Below, piece by piece: positions 39,716 to 48,454 of a stretch of DNA of 64,000 nucleotides. The notes under the pieces were generated by a model. The model had not been told where the DNA came from and ran no database searches. It saw only the letters and a program-made list of their open reading frames with translations. The stretch is from Novosphingobium panipatense (GTDB lineage: Bacteria > Pseudomonadota > Alphaproteobacteria > Sphingomonadales > Sphingomonadaceae): positions 105,769 to 169,768 of the forward strand of contig NZ_MSQB01000013.1 in assembly GCF_002149965.1 (NCBI RefSeq), read 5' to 3'. The translations under genes were made by a program, and so were the position numbers. How positions within the stretch are numbered: the stretch's first letter is position 1; every line of letters starts with the position of its first letter.

Positions 39716-41127
39716 GCCGATGCTCCTCCGGTGGCCGAGGCAGGGTGCGCATCATGGCGGGTCTTGTCCCAGGTCACCTGCCCGCCTCTCAGGGTCCTGA
39801 TGTAAGACGCCAACGCGTCACGCCCGGCCATGATCGCGATATAGTTGGCGACGGGAATCCGCAGGATCGCCCAGACGCCTTCCGCCAGACCATATTCGCG
39901 CGCGGTGAGCGTCGCCCTCAGCAGGCTGCGCCAGACGAGGCTGAACAAGCCCGCGGCGATCAGCCAGCGCAGCAGGGGCGGTCCGGGCATCGTGCCGATG
40001 TCCCAGCCCAGGATGCGCGGAATGCCGAGAACGCCTTCCACCACGACCAGCGCATAGCTGCTCGCCAGCACGATCGCGGTCAGCGGCCCGCGCCGGTCGC
40101 GCAGGGCCATCCAGGTGTCCGCCGGTTTGCCCTCCCAACCAAGGCGCTCCCAACCCTGAAAGGCGATCCCGTGGATCCAGCGCGTCTTCTGCCGGATCGC
40201 CTCCCTGAAGCGCGCCGGAAAATAGGCGCGCGTGGCAACGAGTTCGCCCTTCTCGTCACGGACGCGAAGAAAGCGGGCGCGGCCGCCTTCTCGGGAAACC
40301 AGGACGCCTAGTTCGTAGTCCTCGGTCAGGCATTCGGCGGCGAAAGGCCCCGGATTGCCCTCGCGCTGGCGGCCGACAGCAATGCGTTCGAGCATGTCCC
40401 GCGCAAACCCGCAGCCCACGCCCGCAGCCGGGATCGCGGCGCCGAGCGCATCGCGCACGACCAGCGACTTGGTATGCGCTTCGGTGAATTCGTCGAGATA
40501 GTGCCCGCCCACCCAGCGCGAGGCAGGCTGCGGTTCGGGCCGGACGGGAAGCTGCACGAAATCGGCGGAAGTCAGCCCCCTGTCGATCACGGCGAGTTCG
40601 GCCGGATGAACCATGTCTTCCGAATCGTGAAGGATCACGCAGCGATAGCGCTGGTCCGTCTGGTCTTCGTCGGCGCAAAGCGCGCGATAGAGCCGGTTGA
40701 GACAATCGGCCTTGGTTGTGGGCCCGGCCCGCTCGTGAATGACCACCCGCACGCGCGGGTCCATGCCCGCCCCCTCCATCGCCGCACAGACGGTCGCTGC
40801 ATCGTTGCCGTAGCAGCCGACGTAGAGCGTGAAATCGTCCTGCTTCCAGGCAGCCAGGGCATGGCGGATCGTATGGCCGATAACCTGCTCTTCCTGCCAG
40901 GCCGCGATGAACACGGCCGCCTTCCCGCGCAGCGGCGCATGGGCGGCGGCCTGGGAAATGCGCCCGGTTCCGGCACTTCCGCGAAGGCGAAACCACAGCC
41001 AGCAGCCGTCAATCACCAGCTCGTCGAGAGTGCCGATCAGAACCCAGAAACCGGCAAATATCAAAAGCTCCTGCTCGACAAACAGCAGGCCGCTCAATCC
41101 CAATTCGGTTAGCTCACCCATTCCCAT
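39712..41127 (-). CDS. NfrB-like inner-membrane glycosyltransferase (family 2)
   Basis: 471-residue membrane glycosyltransferase. An N-terminal helix (FVEQELLIFAGFWVLIGT) and the catalytic domain show the processive GT2 motifs: AAWQEE, HDSED (nucleotide-sugar Asp), TEDYELG and QKTRWIHG. C-terminal helices (about 335-430) complete the channel region. It resembles E. coli NfrB, which makes a surface glycan, but ends after the last helices and lacks the C-terminal MshEN c-di-GMP-binding region. The ATG at 41127 with GGGGGC upstream is chosen; a GTG 11 codons earlier is possible. The barrel gene follows with ATGA overlap. Confidence 0.85.
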   Translation of the reverse strand: MGMGELTELGLSGLLFVEQELLIFAGFWVLIGTLDELVIDGCWLWFRLRGSAGTGRISQAAAHAPLRGKAAVFIAAWQEEQVIGHTIRHALAAWKQDDFTLYVGCYGNDAATVCAAMEGAGMDPRVRVVIHERAGPTTKADCLNRLYRALCADEDQTDQRYRCVILHDSEDMVHPAELAVIDRGLTSADFVQLPVRPEPQPASRWVGGHYLDEFTEAHTKSLVVRDALGAAIPAAGVGCGFARDMLERIAVGRQREGNPGPFAAECLTEDYELGVLVSREGGRARFLRVRDEKGELVATRAYFPARFREAIRQKTRWIHGIAFQGWERLGWEGKPADTWMALRDRRGPLTAIVLASSYALVVVEGVLGIPRILGWDIGTMPGPPLLRWLIAAGLFSLVWRSLLRATLTAREYGLAEGVWAILRIPVANYIAIMAGRDALASYIRTLRGGQVTWDKTRHDAHPASATGGASA

Positions 41128-41343
41128 TTCAGCCCCCGCCGGAAATCGGATCGAATCCACGCCGAGAATGCCGAAAACCCTTCAGGGCTGCCGACTTTCA
41201 CAACGACTCATTGCGGGTGGCGGAATATTGCGCTGAAGCGAGACGCACCAATGAACATGCGTCTATTTCATAAAGTTAACTAACGCACACACTAGCAGAG
41301 AAGCCGCCGATCCCGAGACAGGGGACCGGCGGCGCGCTCCGCT

Positions 41344-41778
41344 TTACCAACTGCCGACGTTCGGCATCGAGGCCCAGGGTTCCGCCGGATCGAGGCGGCC
41401 GTCCTGCAGGAGTTCGACGGAAATGCCGTCCGGGGTGCGGATGAAGGCCATGTGGCCGTCGCGCGGGGGGCGATTGATCGTCACGCCTGCATCGGCAAGG
41501 GTCTGGCAAGTCGCGTAGATGTCATCCACCTGGAACGCGAGATGCCCGAAATTGCGGCCGCCGGTATATTCCTCGAACGATCCGTCCTCTGCCGGCCAGT
41601 TGTGCGTGAGTTCGACTTCGGCCTCTTCACCCGGCACGGCCAGATAGATCAGCGTGAAGCGGCCCTGTTCGCTGGAGAAACGGCGCGTTTCGCGCAGGCC
41701 GATCAGTTCGAAGAAGCGGATCGTCGCATCGGGATCGGTCACGCGGATCATGGTGTGGAGGTACTTCGTCACGGGCAT
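41344..41778 (-). CDS. gloA: Lactoylglutathione lyase (glyoxalase I)
   Basis: 144-residue vicinal-oxygen-chelate enzyme. The metal ligands are visible: His in LHTMIRVTD, Glu in VELTHNW, His in NFGHLAFQVDD and Glu in GISVELLQDG. It converts the hemithioacetal of methylglyoxal and glutathione to S-lactoylglutathione. Length matches family. It is divergent from the SIMPL gene; the 183-bp gap before the NfrB gene holds no gene. Confidence 0.92.
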   Translation of the reverse strand: MPVTKYLHTMIRVTDPDATIRFFELIGLRETRRFSSEQGRFTLIYLAVPGEEAEVELTHNWPAEDGSFEEYTGGRNFGHLAFQVDDIYATCQTLADAGVTINRPPRDGHMAFIRTPDGISVELLQDGRLDPAEPWASMPNVGSW

Positions 41779-41866
41779 TCCTTCAATTCATCGCATACAG
41801 AAAACGGTTCATCCCTGAGAAAGTCAGCGGAGAGCATTGTCCCGAAGACTTCAGGGAGAAGCTGCG

Positions 41867-42622
41867 ATGTCCGACGATAGCCCAGGAAAGCGCCATCACT
41901 CCACCTCCTTCTTGTCGGGTCCGGCAAACCGGCGCTGGCTCTTGCCCTCGGCGATCATCGCCATCGGCCTCGTGGCAGGCGGCTATCTTCTGGGCGACGG
42001 CCTGAAGCGCGCCCACCGCGCGGATCGTTCCGTCACCGTGCGGGGGCTGGCCGAACGGGACGTGACCGCCGATCTCGCGACCTGGACCATCGCCTACTCC
42101 TCCAGCGCGGGCGATCTGGCCACCGCGCAGTCCGGCGTGGAGAAGGACACGCGCGCGATTCAGGCCTTCTTCGGGGAGCTTGGGTTTCCGGCCGATGCCT
42201 TGCAGCCCACCGGCGCAAACGTCCAGCAGAGCAAGGACAACGGCGTCGTCACATTCACCGTTCGCCAGCGGATGACCTTGCGCAGCCAGGACATCAAACG
42301 GGCGCAGGACGCGGTGCGCCGCCAGTTCGAACTCGTGCGGCGGGGCGTGATCCTGGAGGAAGGCTCGGGCATGGCTTTCACGTTCACCCGGCTCAACGAT
42401 ATCAAGCCGCCCATGGTCGCCGCCGCCACCAAGGACGCCCGCGCCGCCGCCGAACAGTTCGCCAAGGATAGCGGGGCCGAAGTGGGTGCGATCAAGAGCG
42501 CAACCCAGGGCTATTTCACGATCGAGGCGCGTGACGGCGATTCCGGCGGCGGCTGGGGCGTGTCCGATACGCCCTACAAGAAAGTGCGCGTGGTCACGAC
42601 AGTCGATTTCTACCTCAAATAG
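41867..42622 (+). CDS. SIMPL-domain (DUF541) membrane-anchored protein
   Basis: 251-residue protein with one N-terminal helix (about 27-46, LPSAIIAIGLVAGGYLLGDG) and a periplasmic SIMPL/DUF541 domain (RSVTVRGLAERDVTADLATW ... VRVVTTVDFYLK). Family members are linked to stress and to oxidative-damage protection, but no reaction is known. The ATG at 41867 follows AGGGAG by about 10 nt; an in-frame TTG upstream is less likely. It lies on its own, divergent from glyoxalase. Confidence 0.85.
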   Translation: MSDDSPGKRHHSTSFLSGPANRRWLLPSAIIAIGLVAGGYLLGDGLKRAHRADRSVTVRGLAERDVTADLATWTIAYSSSAGDLATAQSGVEKDTRAIQAFFGELGFPADALQPTGANVQQSKDNGVVTFTVRQRMTLRSQDIKRAQDAVRRQFELVRRGVILEEGSGMAFTFTRLNDIKPPMVAAATKDARAAAEQFAKDSGAEVGAIKSATQGYFTIEARDGDSGGGWGVSDTPYKKVRVVTTVDFYLK

Positions 42623-42724
42623 CCGCGCAGGCTCGATCCGGCGCGGCCATGGGAGGACCGGGCGAAACTGCATCGCGCCCGGCTTGTCGGCATGCTTGCG
42701 GGTTTCTATAGTCCGCCTGACGCA

Positions 42725-43540
42725 ATGCTCGCGAAGATCAGAAACCTCCTCGGCCGCGCTCCCAGCGCCCGCCCGCCCGAACTGCCCGCAGGACAGCGCG
42801 TCTATGCGATCGGCGACATCCACGGACGGCTCGACTTGTTCGAACGCCTGATCGAGGCGATCGAACGGGACGACAGCCAGCGCGCGTTCGCCCAACCGGG
42901 CAATTCACGCGGCCTCGTGATTCTCCTCGGCGACCTGATCGACCGGGGACCGGACAGCGCCGGCGTTCTCGCCCGCGCCCGCGAACTCGCCCGCCAGCGC
43001 GAGGTCGAATTCATCCAGGGCAACCATGAGGAAATGCTGCTGGTTTCCCGCGAAAAGCTGGACGCTTTCCGCAGCTTCCTCAAGTTCGGCGGGCGCGAGA
43101 CGATCCTGTCCTACGGCATGGATCCCGACTTCGTGCGAGAGGCCGAACTCGAAGACCTGCACGGCGCGGCCATGGAAGCCATCCCGCAGCAGGATTTCGA
43201 TTTCATCGACGGCTTCCAGAAGATGATCCGCCTGGGCGACTATATCTTCGTCCATGCCGGGGTTCGTCCGGGCACGCCGCTGGAAAACCAGCTCGGCCAC
43301 GACTGCCGCTGGATTCGCGAGCCGTTTCTTAGCCACAGCGGCGAATTCGGCGGCTTCGTGGTTCACGGGCACACGATCACCGAGGAACCGGATGTACGGG
43401 GCAACCGTATCGGCATCGACACCGGGGCCTACATGCACGGGCGCCTCACCGCGATCGCGCTGGAAGGCAGCGAGCGCTGGTTCATCCAGGCGTGCGAAAG
43501 CGATGATGGCATAACCGTGCAGGTTGCCGACGAGGAGTGA
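42725..43540 (+). CDS. Metallophosphoesterase (PP2A/ApaH-like)
   Basis: 271-residue phosphatase with the full calcineurin-type signature set: GDIHGR near residue 30, GDLIDRGPDS about 50 residues later, GNHEEMLLV, and the final VHGHTITEEP with conserved His. Two metal ions would be bound. This subfamily covers serine/threonine phosphatases and diadenosine tetraphosphate hydrolase; sequence alone does not decide. An earlier ATG at 42692 adds 11 residues; I chose 42725 because the family starts near AKIRNLLGR. A palindromic repeat and then rnpB follow. Confidence 0.87.
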   Translation: MLAKIRNLLGRAPSARPPELPAGQRVYAIGDIHGRLDLFERLIEAIERDDSQRAFAQPGNSRGLVILLGDLIDRGPDSAGVLARARELARQREVEFIQGNHEEMLLVSREKLDAFRSFLKFGGRETILSYGMDPDFVREAELEDLHGAAMEAIPQQDFDFIDGFQKMIRLGDYIFVHAGVRPGTPLENQLGHDCRWIREPFLSHSGEFGGFVVHGHTITEEPDVRGNRIGIDTGAYMHGRLTAIALEGSERWFIQACESDDGITVQVADEE

Positions 43541-43565
43541 GCATTACCCGGCGTTTGAAGGATAG

Positions 43566-43594
43566 CGTCGTCCCGGATCAGGTCCGGGACGACG
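43566..43594. repeat. CGTCGTCCCGG palindromic repeat, copy 2
   Basis: Same arms as the element at 12095-12123, here with centre ATCAGGT. It lies between the convergent phosphatase gene and rnpB and may end both transcripts. Confidence 0.75.
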
Positions 43595-43616
43595 AGGGAC
43601 CGTCAACTTAGTCCTG

Positions 43617-44062
<446 letters not shown>

Positions 44063-44069
44063 CGGGCGG

Positions 44070-44774
44070 TCACCTAGCACGACCGTTGTCGCGCTCCAAC
44101 AGCAGTTCCAACAGAATCGCGCCGATTTCTCCATCGATCTCGCCATCGATCAGTTCGGGGCGCCATCGCCGCTGGAATGCGGTGACGGCGGCGCGCCCAT
44201 CGGCAATGTCGTAGCCGAACCGTTCGAGCGCCAGGTAGAAGGCGCCGGGATTGTCGTAGAACAGGTTCATCTTCGCGACCGGGATCTTCAGCGCCAGGCC
44301 CAGTTCGCCAAGGCGCGCCCAGTCGAAATACTCGCCGGGGTCCTGCTTGCGCGCGGGTGCAATGTCGGAATGACCCACGACATTGCCGCGCGGAATGTCG
44401 TTGCGCTTGACGATGTCCGCAAGCAGCGGCAGCAGCGCCTCCATCTGCGCCTCCGGGAAGGGCCGGTAGCCCCATTCATGGCCCGGATTGACCAGTTCGA
44501 TGCCGATCGAGGCCGAATTCACGTCGGTCACCCCGCGCCAGTACGAACGTCCGGCGTGCCAGGCCCGCTTGCCTTCGGGCACGAGCGAGGTCACCACGCC
44601 GTCCTCGTCGATCATGTAGTGCGCCGAGACTTCCGCCGCCGGATCGCACATCCGCTCCAGCGCCTCGGCGGCCGATTTCATGCCGGTATAGTGCAGCACG
44701 ACCATCGAGATCGGCAGCTTGCGCTCGTTGCAATTGGGCGAGGCGACGGTCCGGTTGACGAGCCAGCGGTTCAT
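44070..44774 (-). CDS. N-acetylmuramoyl-L-alanine amidase (AmpD-like)
   Basis: 234-residue amidase_2 enzyme. Zinc ligands are visible at H28 (VVLHYTG) and in VVGHSDIAPARKQDPG (His and the Asp after Gln). The GIELVNPGHEWGY segment is typical. A C-terminal domain (about 175-225, YDIADGRAAVTAFQRRWRPE) looks like a small peptidoglycan-binding repeat. There is no signal peptide, so it probably cleaves recycled muropeptides in the cytoplasm. It lies immediately upstream of rnpB. The 230-bp gap to chpT (44775-45005) has one CTGAGC-CTGCCGAAG repeat and no gene. Confidence 0.88.
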   Translation of the reverse strand: MNRWLVNRTVASPNCNERKLPISMVVLHYTGMKSAAEALERMCDPAAEVSAHYMIDEDGVVTSLVPEGKRAWHAGRSYWRGVTDVNSASIGIELVNPGHEWGYRPFPEAQMEALLPLLADIVKRNDIPRGNVVGHSDIAPARKQDPGEYFDWARLGELGLALKIPVAKMNLFYDNPGAFYLALERFGYDIADGRAAVTAFQRRWRPELIDGEIDGEIGAILLELLLERDNGRAR

Positions 44775-45005
44775 GCCGCGGCGCCTCCGCGAGGGGGCTT
44801 CAACAGGCTCGGAGCTGGAAACATCGCATCACCTCCGACCGAACTGGTCTGAAACATCAAACGAACTAGAGCAGCTTCCTATCCGATTGCATCGAAGCAA
44901 CTACTCTAAGTTTCTGGTTTGCCGCATTTTCCGAGTTATCAGGTGATTCCACCTGATTAGAAAATGCTGTAGTCCTGAGCCTGCCGAAGCGTCACCCTGT
45001 CGGAG

Positions 45006-45675
45006 TCAGGCTCCCGGCAGGACTGCGCCCAGCACCAGCGCATCGTCGGCCAGGGCATATTGCAGCTTGCCCCCCTGCCCGTGCGCAAGCTGCTGGATCA
45101 TCGCGGCGGGCGCGGTGCGGCTGGAAAGGTCGCCCTCCGGCAGCGCGCCTTCGAGCGCGCGGCCGATATCGCGGTCGAAAGCGATGCGCGGGCCTGCCGC
45201 GCGTACCACGATCTCGCTCATGCCGTCGCGGAATTCCGCCGCAAGGTCCAGAGTGCCGCCGCGCGGGAGGGCCTCGATGCCGATAAGGCCGAAATTGAGC
45301 AGCGTCTTGACCGCGGGCTTGGGCAGCATGTCGCTGCCGAGCGCCCAGTTGAGCACGATGCGGGCATTGTTCGCCACCAGCGCATCGATCAGCGCGCGCC
45401 TCGCTGACAGGCACCATGTCGCCGAAGCCGCCCGCCGCGCCGAAGGCAAGGCGGAAGAACTTCAGCTTGTCGGCCGAGATCCGCGCGCTCTGGTCCAGCA
45501 GCTCGAAGCAGCGCTGGCGCATTTCCGGGTCTTTCTCGTCCGTGAGCAGTTCCAGCCCGTTGGTCAGTGCGCCAACGGGGCTGAGCATGTCATGGCACAG
45601 GCGCGAACATAGCAGACTGGCAAGTTCGAGCGAACTGGTCGTCATGGACTGGAGACTTCCCTTTTCAGTAATCAT
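45006..45675 (-). pseudogene. chpT: ChpT-type histidine phosphotransferase, apparently frameshifted
   Basis: The first frame (from 45675) encodes the dimerisation/phosphotransfer part: LASLLCSRLCHDMLSPVGAL contains the histidine box, then LLDQSARISADKLKFFRLAFG. Near 45400 the homology moves to another frame, which continues ALIDALVANNARIVLNWALG to the stop at 45006 (ending LGAVLPGA). The break is at a run of GC dinucleotides at 45392-45399. Two added bases (or one lost) restore one chain of about 220 residues. ChpT relays phosphate from CckA to CtrA and CpdR in Caulobacter. This may be a true mutation, slippage or a sequencing error. The ATG overlaps the M67 gene stop. Confidence 0.8.
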
Positions 45676-46145
45676 TCGGGCGAGGCATTCGGATGAACTT
45701 TCGGATGCCCATTCGGATTCAGGTCGTTACGGGCGACCGATCCAACGATATGGCATGTCAGAGGCGAAAATCCATTCCCGGTATCGCGCCAGAAAGCAAC
45801 CTGCCCGTCCGCGATGATCGCCCAAACGCGCAAATCCCCGGTGGAATGTTCGCAATCGGTGGCCGACGGCACCGGACGGCCCACCGGGTGCGAGTGATAA
45901 TAGCCCATGACCTTGCCCGCACCTTCCCGTCCCGCGCCCTGCCGCGCGGCGCGATGCGCGGCCAGGAGCGTCGCCGGATCTATCTCGAAATGCCGGGTCG
46001 GCTCCGGCGCGACGTTGGCAGCGGGAATCACCTCTTCGATGCGGTTTTCGTTCCCGATCAGTATGCCGCAGCATTCCTCTGGATGGGCCCTTAAAGATTC
46101 TTCATGCAATCTTGCGATCACATCACTTGTCACTGCGACATTCAT
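45672..46145 (-). CDS. M67-family JAMM/MPN metallopeptidase
   Basis: 157-residue Mov34/MPN/PAD1-type protein. The JAMM zinc site is complete: Glu24 in HPEECCGIL and the H-S-H...D pattern in YYHSHPVGRPVPSATDCE. Eukaryotic relatives remove ubiquitin; bacterial ones cut ubiquitin-like or sulfur-carrier protein tails, or other peptides. The target is unknown here. The ATG at 46145 follows GGATTTGGGG. Its stop overlaps the chpT start (ATGA), so the two are translationally coupled. The RluD-type gene starts divergently only about 18 bp away. Confidence 0.85.
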   Translation of the reverse strand: MNVAVTSDVIARLHEESLRAHPEECCGILIGNENRIEEVIPAANVAPEPTRHFEIDPATLLAAHRAARQGAGREGAGKVMGYYHSHPVGRPVPSATDCEHSTGDLRVWAIIADGQVAFWRDTGNGFSPLTCHIVGSVARNDLNPNGHPKVHPNASPE

Positions 46146-46163
46146 CCCCAAATCCTACAGGCA

Positions 46164-47108
46164 ATGGGGGCTTACGAAAACATCATCCAGGGTTTCATCG
46201 GCAGCGACGGCGGCCGTCTCGACAAGGCGCTGGCAGAGGCCAGCGGTCTTTCGCGCGAACGCATCAAGGCCTTGATGGGCGAAGGCCGGATTTCCCTGGC
46301 CGGCAAGCCTGTATCCCAGGCCTCGCTCAAGGTCTCGGGCGGCACTGCCTTCGCGATCGACGTGCCCGAAGCCGCGCCTGCCGAAGCGGTCGCGCAGGAC
46401 ATTCCGCTCAGCGTCGTGTTCGAGGACGAATACCTGATCATCGTCGACAAGCCTGCGGGCCTCGTCGTCCATCCGGCGGCGGGCAATCTCGACGGCACTT
46501 TAGTCAATGCGCTGCTGCACCACTGCCGGGGCCAGCTTTCCGGCATCGGCGGCGTGGCGCGGCCGGGCATCGTCCACCGGATCGACAAGGACACCTCGGG
46601 CCTGCTCGTGGTCGCCAAGACCGACAAGGCGCACGAAGGGCTGGCCGTGCAGTTCGCGGACCATTCGATCGCACGCGCCTACCGGGCCGTCGTTTCGGGA
46701 AGGCCCATCCCGCTGGCGGGCACCGTGCGCGGGGCGATCGCCCGCTCCACCGCCAACCGCAAGAAGATGGCGCTGGTCGAAGACGGTCGCGGCAAGCATG
46801 CGGTTACCCACTATCGTACGCTGGAGTCGCTGAAAAACGCGAGTCTCGTGGAGTGCCGCCTCGAAACGGGACGCACGCATCAGGTACGCGTTCACATGTC
46901 GTCAATCGGTCATTCGCTATTGGGGGACCCTGTATATGGTCGTACACCTTCAGCGATTCGCCCGATTCTCCAGCGACTCGGTTTTTCCCGACAGGCGCTT
47001 CATGCCGCGGAACTTGGCTTCGTCCATCCCGTTACTGGAGAGAACGTCCATTTCATCAGTCCGCTGCCCGACGACATGCGGACCCTGATCGATGAACTGC
47101 GACACTGA
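46164..47108 (+). CDS. RluD-family 23S rRNA pseudouridine synthase
   Basis: 314-residue enzyme with an N-terminal S4 domain (RLDKALAEASGLSRERIKALM) and the catalytic core HRIDKDTSGLLVVAKTD, where the Asp forms the covalent intermediate. It also has GRTHQVRVHMSSIGHSLLGD. E. coli RluD makes pseudouridines 1911, 1915 and 1917 in helix 69. It is the second RluA-family enzyme in this window; the one at 22.1 kb is RluC-like with a long tail. The ATG at 46164 is preferred over an upstream in-frame start that would overlap the M67 gene. rpoH lies 94 bp downstream. Confidence 0.92.
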   Translation: MGAYENIIQGFIGSDGGRLDKALAEASGLSRERIKALMGEGRISLAGKPVSQASLKVSGGTAFAIDVPEAAPAEAVAQDIPLSVVFEDEYLIIVDKPAGLVVHPAAGNLDGTLVNALLHHCRGQLSGIGGVARPGIVHRIDKDTSGLLVVAKTDKAHEGLAVQFADHSIARAYRAVVSGRPIPLAGTVRGAIARSTANRKKMALVEDGRGKHAVTHYRTLESLKNASLVECRLETGRTHQVRVHMSSIGHSLLGDPVYGRTPSAIRPILQRLGFSRQALHAAELGFVHPVTGENVHFISPLPDDMRTLIDELRH

Positions 47109-47202
47109 AATCGGATAATTGTGCTATCTTGAAAGGGTGGCCCCAAGCTAAGACGCCTCGCAAGGGTCTTCGACCGCGGGCCGACCGGAAAGGACGGATA
47201 TT

Positions 47203-48105
47203 GTGAGCAAGGAACGTAATCTCCCGGCGGTGCCGGCACTGGGCGGCGAGCAGAGCCTCAACCGCTACCTGTCCGAGATCCGCAAGTTCCCGCTTCTCGC
47301 GCCCGAGCAGGAATACATGCTCGCCAAGCGCTACAAGGAGCATGAGGATCCCGCAGCCGCGGGCCAGCTGGTGACCAGCCACCTTCGCCTCGTCGCGAAG
47401 ATCGCGATGGGTTACCGCGGCTATGGCCTGCCGGTTTCGGAACTCATCTCCGAAGGCAACATCGGCCTCATGCAGGGCGTGAAGAAGTTCGAACCCGATC
47501 GGGGCTTCCGCCTCGCCACTTATGCGATGTGGTGGATCAAGGCTTCGATTCAAGAGTACATCCTGCGTTCGTGGTCGCTCGTGAAGATGGGCACCACCGC
47601 CGCGCAGAAGAAGCTGTTCTTCAACCTTCGCCGGATGAAGAAGAATCTCGACGCTTACGAGGATTCCGACCTTCATCCCGACGATGTCGCCAAGATCGCA
47701 ACCACGCTCGGCGTTTCCGAGCAGGAAGTGGTCAACATGAACCGGCGCATGATGATGGGCGGCGATGCCTCGCTGAACGTCTCCCTGCGCGAGGAAGGCG
47801 AAGGCCAGTGGCAGGACGTTCTCGCGGACGACCGTCCGCTCCAGGACGAAACCGTTGCGGATGCGGAAGAAGCCACCGTTCGTCACGCCATGCTGGTGGA
47901 AGCCATGGACGGCCTCAACGAACGCGAGCGCGACATCCTGATGGAGCGCCGCCTGACGGACGACCCGAAGACGCTCGAAGAGCTGAGCCAGGTCTACCAC
48001 GTCAGCCGCGAACGCGTCCGCCAGATCGAGGTGCGGGCGTTCGAGAAGCTGCAAAAGGCGATGAACCGCATCGCCAGCGACCGCAAGCTCCTGCCTGCGG
48101 GCTGA
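47203..48105 (+). CDS. rpoH: RNA polymerase heat-shock sigma factor RpoH
   Basis: 300-residue sigma-32. Region 2 is clear (LVTSHLRLVAKIAMGYRGYG, GLMQGVKKFEPDRGFRLATY, WWIKASIQEYILRSW). The RpoH box is QKKLFFNLRRMKKNL. Region 4 has LEELSQVYHVSRERVRQIEV. The GTG start at 47203 has GGAAAGG about 13 nt upstream. RpoH directs transcription of chaperones and proteases; a matching promoter sits before clpB in this window. A strong terminator follows 19 bp after the stop. Confidence 0.96.
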   Translation: MSKERNLPAVPALGGEQSLNRYLSEIRKFPLLAPEQEYMLAKRYKEHEDPAAAGQLVTSHLRLVAKIAMGYRGYGLPVSELISEGNIGLMQGVKKFEPDRGFRLATYAMWWIKASIQEYILRSWSLVKMGTTAAQKKLFFNLRRMKKNLDAYEDSDLHPDDVAKIATTLGVSEQEVVNMNRRMMMGGDASLNVSLREEGEGQWQDVLADDRPLQDETVADAEEATVRHAMLVEAMDGLNERERDILMERRLTDDPKTLEELSQVYHVSRERVRQIEVRAFEKLQKAMNRIASDRKLLPAG

Positions 48106-48124
48106 GGTTCGGCTTGAGAACAGG

Positions 48125-48157
48125 AAACGGGCCGTCCGAAAGGGCGGCCCGTTTTCG
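48125..48157 (+). terminator. Rho-independent terminator after rpoH
   Basis: Stem AAACGGGCCG / CGGCCCGTTT (48125-48134, 48145-48154) with extra pairing inside the loop, followed by TTCGTTT. Confidence 0.88.
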
Positions 48158-48224
48158 TTTGGGCGCTAAGTCGGGCGCGGAGCGGCAAGGCTTGCGGCAA
48201 AGAACCACCAATTCCCGAAACTTG

Positions 48225-48314
48225 CGTCATCCTGAACTCGTTTCAGGATCCATTTCTGACCATCAGCGGCCGTTTGATCGCCGAGATGGATCCTGAAACA
48301 AGTTCAGGATGACG
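48225..48314. repeat. Inverted pair of 29-bp TTTCAGG repeats
   Basis: Arms 48225-48253 and 48286-48314 are reverse complements except for one base. Same family as 25649-25783. With the next element it fills the 349-bp gap 48106-48454, which has no gene. Confidence 0.88.
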
Positions 48315-48357
48315 TGTGCGTGATGCGCGCGGTTGGTCCTCGCCCCCCCCCCGACCT

Positions 48358-48434
48358 CGTCATTGCGAGCGTAGCGAAGCAATCCAGAGCGGCTCTGCGC
48401 GACTCTGGATTGCTTCGCTACGCTCGCAATGACG
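48358..48434. repeat. Perfect 32-bp inverted repeat with 13-nt loop
   Basis: Arms 48358-48389 and 48403-48434 are exact reverse complements, starting CGTCATTGCGAGCGTAGC. The sequence is of a kind I know as a widespread intergenic palindrome in alphaproteobacterial genomes. Only this copy is seen in the window. Confidence 0.9.
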
Positions 48435-48454
48435 AAAGTGAGGTGCTACCCGAA

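Noticed and set aside
45006..45675. Two separate short genes instead of a frameshifted chpT
   Set aside because: The two frames continue one family's homology without overlap of function, meet at a dinucleotide run, and the second has no ribosome-binding site.
47109..47202. Sigma-32 promoter upstream of rpoH (CTTGAAAGGGTGGCCCCAAG)
   Set aside because: The gap between CTTGAAA and CCCCA is only 6 nt, too short for any sigma-32 spacing.
48225..48434. Attachment site or insertion sequence at the repeat cluster
   Set aside because: No integrase or transposase gene, no tRNA and no target duplication are seen; the repeats fit REP-type elements.
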